From Chryseobacterium balustinum (GTDB lineage: Bacteria > Bacteroidota > Bacteroidia > Flavobacteriales > Weeksellaceae), in contig NZ_FUZE01000003.1 of assembly GCF_900168205.1 (NCBI RefSeq), positions 186,001 to 250,000 on the forward strand: a stretch of 64,000 bases of DNA. Direction: 5' to 3'. This document shows, piece by piece, positions 60,384 through 64,000 of the stretch. The first letter of the stretch is position 1. The number at the start of each line of letters is the position of its first letter. The position numbers were made by a program, and so were the translations under genes. The notes under the pieces are model-generated. The model was given only the letters and a program-made list of their open reading frames with translations, did not search any database and was not told the origin of the DNA.

Positions 60384-61368
60384 GAGTCATTATTAATTTA
60401 TGTCCTTGAGTTTGATTGTTTTTTAGCATCGAATGAGCTTTTAAAACGGTTTCCAGAGAAAGACTTCCTATGTTTTTATAATTAGGAGGAGTTATAATTT
60501 CATGTTCAATCAGTCTTGAAATTTCATTTAAACTGTTTTGGTAATATTGATAATTTTGGATCATTGCATATGCATAATTTGAAATATTCATGATTATATT
60601 TCCTTTATTGAAAAGCGTTTCGCGCGATTCTTTATTGGTTAAAGCCGTTACATCGACATAAGTTCCATTGATCTGTAGAACTTTTGCGGTGATTTCTGAC
60701 ATATAATTTCCGACCAGATCAATTCCAACATCAAAAAAATGATTGTTATTGGCATTGAGAATATTTTCGACCAGATTTTCATTTTTATAATTAATTATTT
60801 GATGGTTTTTCAATCCCATTTTCAATAGAATGTTTCTGTTTTCTTCAGTTCCGACCGTTGCAGTGATGTTGCTGAAATTATGAGCCAATAAAAGTTTAAT
60901 TAAAAAAGATCCAACACCGCCAACGGCTCCTGTAATGAATATAGAATCATTTTGGTTAAGCTTTAAACGATTAAAAATCTGTAAAGCGGTCATTCCAACT
61001 GACGGAATTGCAGCTGCCTGTTCAAAAGAAATATTTTTAGGTTTCAAGGCTGTAATCGCTTCCGGAACAGCGATGAATTCTGCATAAGTTCCGTTGCTTC
61101 CCATAGAGCCGCTTCCACAAAAAACTTCATCTCCAATATTGAATTGAGTAACATCATTTCCTTTGTCGATAATAATTCCTGAAAGTTCGCGTCCTAAAGT
61201 CGGGGAACTGATGAGCTTTCTTTCCAACTCGTTTTCCAGCATTTGATAATCGATCGGATTAAAACCGCTGGCTTTAATTTGTATTAAAACTTCGTTGCTT
61301 TTTGGTTGAGGTTTTTCGACAAAGCCATCTTCCAATTGTAAATTTGTATTTAAAATAACTGCTTTCAT
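60376..61368 (-). CDS. Quinone oxidoreductase-like/zinc-type dehydrogenase
   Basis: About 330 residues from the ATG at 61368 (MKAVILNTNLQ). Medium-chain dehydrogenase fold with QPKSNEVLIQIKASGFNPIDYQM, the NADPH-binding FITGAVGGVGSFLIKLL, and INYKNENLVENIL. No structural zinc cysteines, so it is of the quinone oxidoreductase branch. Forms an operon with the cupin gene, divergent from the HxlR regulator, which likely controls both. Confidence 0.88.
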   Translation of the reverse strand: MKAVILNTNLQLEDGFVEKPQPKSNEVLIQIKASGFNPIDYQMLENELERKLISSPTLGRELSGIIIDKGNDVTQFNIGDEVFCGSGSMGSNGTYAEFIAVPEAITALKPKNISFEQAAAIPSVGMTALQIFNRLKLNQNDSIFITGAVGGVGSFLIKLLLAHNFSNITATVGTEENRNILLKMGLKNHQIINYKNENLVENILNANNNHFFDVGIDLVGNYMSEITAKVLQINGTYVDVTALTNKESRETLFNKGNIIMNISNYAYAMIQNYQYYQNSLNEISRLIEHEIITPPNYKNIGSLSLETVLKAHSMLKNNQTQGHKLIMTHE

Positions 61369-61457
61369 AATTGTCAATTGAAGTACAAATGTAGAAACAG
61401 AATAGTTTATATTTGTTATTAATTAACTCTTGGTAACTAGTAACATTAAAGTAACTA

Positions 61458-61841
61458 TTGATGGCAAAGATTATAGAAAATGGAGTAGAAAGGGAAGCGA
61501 ATTGTACTGAAGAATTATTCGCTATGCGCGACAGTCTGGATGTTTTAGGTGGGAAATGGAAGCTGATGATTCTACGATATTTAACCAATCGTACAGATCA
61601 AAATATTCATTTTAAAAAACTGGAACGAGGAATTGACGGAATTTCTGCAAAAATGCTGAGCAAAGAATTGAAAGAACTGGAAATAAATTTATTAATCACC
61701 CGAACGATTCAGGATACAAAGCCGATTACCGTAACGTATGCGGTTACAGAATATGGGAAATCTGTTTTTCCGGTTACTGAAACTTTGGTGAATTGGGGAT
61801 TGATTCACCGGGAAAAAATTAAGGAATCTATGAGCTCTTGA
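61458..61841 (+). CDS. HxlR-type transcriptional regulator
   Basis: A 127-residue winged-helix regulator. EEFAMRDSLDVLGGKWKLMILRYLTNR-type signature near residue 20, with LERGIDGISAKMLSKELKELEINLLITRTI as the HTH core. A cysteine lies at residue 13 (EANC), near the position used for redox sensing in some family members. It is divergent from the oxidoreductase-cupin operon across a 90-bp gap that should hold both promoters. Confidence 0.9.
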   Translation: MMAKIIENGVEREANCTEELFAMRDSLDVLGGKWKLMILRYLTNRTDQNIHFKKLERGIDGISAKMLSKELKELEINLLITRTIQDTKPITVTYAVTEYGKSVFPVTETLVNWGLIHREKIKESMSS

Positions 61842-61872
61842 GAACCAAGCTTTTTATTGGGATAAATATAAA

Positions 61873-61953
61873 ATCTCTCGCAGATTAAGCTGATTTAACA
61901 GATGATTCTTTCTAAAAAAAACCTGCGCTATCTGCAAAACCTGCGAGAGAAAC
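61873..61953. repeat. Extragenic palindrome, GCAGATT-GCTGATTTA family, copy 2
   Basis: ATCTCTCGCAGATT at the left faces CCTGCGAGAGA at the right. The interior AAGCTGATTTAACAGATGATT is shared with copy 1 two kilobases away. Confidence 0.7.
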
Positions 61954-61974
61954 TATAAAATAATTTTATTAAAA

Positions 61975-62829
61975 TCAGTTTTTATCCAACCAGGAATTGA
62001 CGAGTTCAGAATGATCTTTAACCCATTCCTTAGCAGTGGCATCTTTGTCTTTACTGTTTTCCATTTTAGTTAATAGATCGGTCATGGTTTGGTTATCAAA
62101 ATACATTTTAGCAAAGAATTTTGTTAATTCTGGATGATCTTTTCCGAAACTTTTTCTGCTGTAGGTTTTAATTTTTTCAGCTTCCCCAAATGTTTTTTTC
62201 GGGTCTTCGAGAAATTTTAATTTCATTTTACCAAACATCCAATGAGGTTGCCATCCTGCAACAACAATCCATTCTTTACGTTTTATTGCATTCTGAAGCT
62301 CGGTAATCATCGCGATTGTAGAAGAATTGATCTGTCTATAATTTAGTTCGTAATCAATAATAGCTCTATCTGTTGCCGAGGTTATTCCGGCTCCTTTTTC
62401 TATACCGATGATTCTGTGTTTGAATTTCTCCTCATATTTCGGCAATTCTTCAATAGATTTTATGGGAACATAATCGGGAACTACTAAACCGATCTTTCCG
62501 TTGTCATAATTTGTTCCAAGGTTGGTCAACTCCGGGAACTTAGCTATTTTACTTGCATGAGTATAAGGTAGCCAAACCCCTAAAAAAAGGTCTGTATCTT
62601 CGTTATTCATTGAAGCGAGAATCATATCTGTGGAAGCTTTCTGAATGACAACATGATATCCCTGTTCATCCAAAATAGCTTTTACAACGTGTGTCATTGC
62701 GACATCTTCTGCCCAACCATCGACCATTCCGATGTTGATATATTTTGAATTTTTTAAATTTTTACAAGAATTAAATACTCCTAAAATGATAACAGAAGTA
62801 ATTAATAATAAATAATTTATTCTTTTCAT
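61975..62829 (-). CDS. Glycine betaine/proline-type ABC transporter substrate-binding lipoprotein
   Basis: A 284-residue protein with a lipoprotein signal (MKRINYLLLITSVIILGVFNSC, lipidated Cys22). The mature part fits the OpuAC/ProX family: NIGMVDGWAEDVAMTHVVKAILDEQGYHVVIQKASTDMILASM, DLFLGVWLPYTH, VVAGWQPHWMFGKMKLKFLEDPKKTFGEAEKIKTYSRK. It binds betaine-like quaternary amines. ATGA-type overlap (4 bp) with the permease gene. Confidence 0.9.
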   Translation of the reverse strand: MKRINYLLLITSVIILGVFNSCKNLKNSKYINIGMVDGWAEDVAMTHVVKAILDEQGYHVVIQKASTDMILASMNNEDTDLFLGVWLPYTHASKIAKFPELTNLGTNYDNGKIGLVVPDYVPIKSIEELPKYEEKFKHRIIGIEKGAGITSATDRAIIDYELNYRQINSSTIAMITELQNAIKRKEWIVVAGWQPHWMFGKMKLKFLEDPKKTFGEAEKIKTYSRKSFGKDHPELTKFFAKMYFDNQTMTDLLTKMENSKDKDATAKEWVKDHSELVNSWLDKN

Positions 62830-63659
62830 TTTGCTGTTTTTTTCTTTACAAATCCTTGAGTAATCCGGTCGAGAATAATGGCTAAAATTACTACAGATAA
62901 ACCACTTTCAAATCCTAAACCGATATCCAGATTATTAATTCCTTCTAAAACTTTTTCACCTAAACCGCCTGCTGCAATCATTCCCGCGATTACAACCATT
63001 GATAATGATAATAAAATAGTTTGATTGATTCCTGCTAAAATTGTGTTCATAGCCAAAGGAAGTTCTACTTTAAATAAGATTTGACGATTGGTGGCTCCGA
63101 AAGCTCGGGCTGCTTCTACAATATCTTTAGGAACAGATTCGATTCCCAAAGTCGTTAAACGTACTGCAGGTGGCATGGCAAAAATAATCGTTGCAAATGC
63201 ACCCGGAACTTTACCGATACTGAAAAATAATACAGCAGGAATTAAGTAAACGAAAGCAGGCATTGTCTGCATTAAATCGAGTAATGGACGAATAATTTTT
63301 GCTGCAAAATGATTTTTAGCCGCCCATATTCCGAGAGGAATGGAAAGGATTAATGCGGTAAGTGTTGCCACAAAAATAAGTGCTAATGTCTCCATGGTTT
63401 CTTTCCAGAATCCCATTAAAAATATTAAAGTAAGTCCGGCTGCCGTCATAATGGCTGTTCCTTTTCCTGCCTTCCATAAAGCTAATAATGTGAAAAGTAC
63501 AATGATGATATAAAAGGGAGTGTTGACCAAAGCCCACTCAATTCCCAAGATTGAGGAGTTGCCGACATTTTTTATGACATCAAAGAAAGGTTTTGCATTA
63601 TCTGTTAGCCAATTGATAGCAGTTTCTACATATTGACCTATATCTATAGTTTTATTCAT
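62826..63659 (-). CDS. Glycine betaine ABC transporter permease
   Basis: A 277-residue inner-membrane permease of the ProW/OpuAB type with about six helices. The ABC-contact EAA loop lies around VEAARAFGATNRQILFKVELPLAMNTILAGINQTILLSLSMVVIAGMIAAGGLG, typical of this family. Gene order (minus strand) ATPase, permease, binding protein matches osmoprotectant importers. Confidence 0.92.
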   Translation of the reverse strand: MNKTIDIGQYVETAINWLTDNAKPFFDVIKNVGNSSILGIEWALVNTPFYIIIVLFTLLALWKAGKGTAIMTAAGLTLIFLMGFWKETMETLALIFVATLTALILSIPLGIWAAKNHFAAKIIRPLLDLMQTMPAFVYLIPAVLFFSIGKVPGAFATIIFAMPPAVRLTTLGIESVPKDIVEAARAFGATNRQILFKVELPLAMNTILAGINQTILLSLSMVVIAGMIAAGGLGEKVLEGINNLDIGLGFESGLSVVILAIILDRITQGFVKKKTAK

Positions 63660-63660
63660 C

Positions 63661-64000
63661 TTATTGGTTGTTTGCGATTTCTTTTAATTCAATAATCTCT
63701 TCTTCATTAAACTTGGTAGCCTCGATGATGAGTGATAATTGAGTGACCAGACCTAAAAATTTATTGGTTTCATCTACCACAGCAATCGCTGATTTGCTTC
63801 CCGAAATCAAAGGAAGCATTTCTTCGACGGTGGCTTCCTGATATACCGAAGGAACATTACTGTTGATCACCGATTCAACAGTGGGTTCTTTTTTCTTTGC
63901 GATTTGAACAATATCACTAAGCGTCACAAAACCCAGAAATTTATTTTGAAAATCAACGACGGGTAAAGTTTCCAAACCTGTAGTTCTCATTTTTCTGAGG
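63661..64000 (-). CDS. Glycine betaine ABC transporter ATP-binding protein, C-terminal part (runs off window)
   Basis: The frame is open to the right edge (codons before the internal ATG at 63990 continue LRK), so only the C-terminal ~113 residues are seen. They form a CBS-domain pair (LPVVDFQNKFLGFVTLSDIVQIA and KSAIAVVDETNKFLGLVTQLSLIIEA), as in OpuAA/ProV, where the CBS domains sense ionic strength. One base separates the stop from the permease start. Confidence 0.88.
   Translation of the reverse strand, partial: LRKMRTTGLETLPVVDFQNKFLGFVTLSDIVQIAKKKEPTVESVINSNVPSVYQEATVEEMLPLISGSKSAIAVVDETNKFLGLVTQLSLIIEATKFNEEEIIELKEIANNQ

Noticed and set aside
1..64000. tRNA, rRNA, insertion sequence or prophage
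   Set aside because: No cloverleaf-like, rRNA-like, transposase, integrase or phage structural sequence was recognised; a tRNAscan-SE run would settle the tRNA point.

Overview
The window looks like a chromosomal segment of a low-GC Bacteroidota bacterium of the class Flavobacteriia, most likely Chryseobacterium or a close Weeksellaceae relative (inference from gene content). Supporting signs are the flavobacterial promoter -7 motif TAnnTTTG with TTG about 19 bp upstream, the near absence of Shine-Dalgarno sequences, a type IX secretion sorting domain, a GLPGLI domain, Chryseobacterium-type GG-leader 'bacteriocin-like' peptides, and several families of palindromic or heptameric intergenic repeats. 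I recognised no rRNA, tRNA, CRISPR array, IS element or prophage. Most genes are chromosomal housekeeping or metabolic genes.

Layout. 0.3-7.7 kb: a TerD/TerY-type phospho-signalling cluster (two TerD proteins, two vWA proteins, a PP2C phosphatase, an AlbA_2/Schlafen-like protein, a protein kinase). 7.7-16.3 kb: GNAT, tyrS with a leader-peptide attenuator, asnB, a GLPGLI-PNGase F-like fusion, an rRNA m5C methyltransferase and a PhnA/YjdM-like protein; a candidate small RNA lies upstream of asnB. 16.5-22.3 kb: ABC ATPase, YceI lipoprotein, pheS, and a histidine kinase/LuxR-type regulator pair. 22.3-23.4 kb: about 1.1 kb without a convincing protein gene, holding two homologous multi-hairpin RNA units. 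23.5-33.7 kb: DUF3108 protein, ferredoxin reductase and ferredoxin, a RelA/SpoT-domain protein, LOG, a ParE-type toxin-antitoxin pair, pepD, recR, a glycosyltransferase and secG. 33.8-47.6 kb: two M16 peptidases, uvrD/pcrA, a membrane-bound AraC regulator, cstA, an esterase, a DUF3037/HipA-like pair and a T9SS-secreted SGNH protein. 47.6-57.0 kb: GG-leader peptides and tyrosine catabolism (hppD, fahA, hmgA) with a CoA-transferase. 57.1-64 kb: TonB receptor plus thioredoxin-like protein, cupin/oxidoreductase/HxlR group, and a glycine-betaine-type ABC transporter running off the end.

The most unusual signal is RNA-level. The two tandem units downstream of the response regulator have identically spaced promoter-like regions (a perfect palindrome, two ATCTACAACA-like half-sites 22 bp apart, and a TAYTTTTACAGTA box), paired GAAA-capped hairpins with compensatory base changes, and an identical 24-base block leading into a terminator. 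They carry many copies of an ACACAAATGATGA-like motif. The reverse complement of that motif is the unstructured part of a predicted ~70-nt small RNA ten kilobases away (12.6 kb), with 20 of 20 bases complementary at the best site. This suggests a small RNA and two sponge or target RNAs controlled by the adjacent two-component system. The second RNA-level signal is a tyrosine-codon-rich 32-residue leader peptide with mutually exclusive hairpins and a terminator just before tyrS.

All calls come from reading the sequence; no homology search or folding program was run. Family names rest on recognised motifs, and functions beyond the family are inference.
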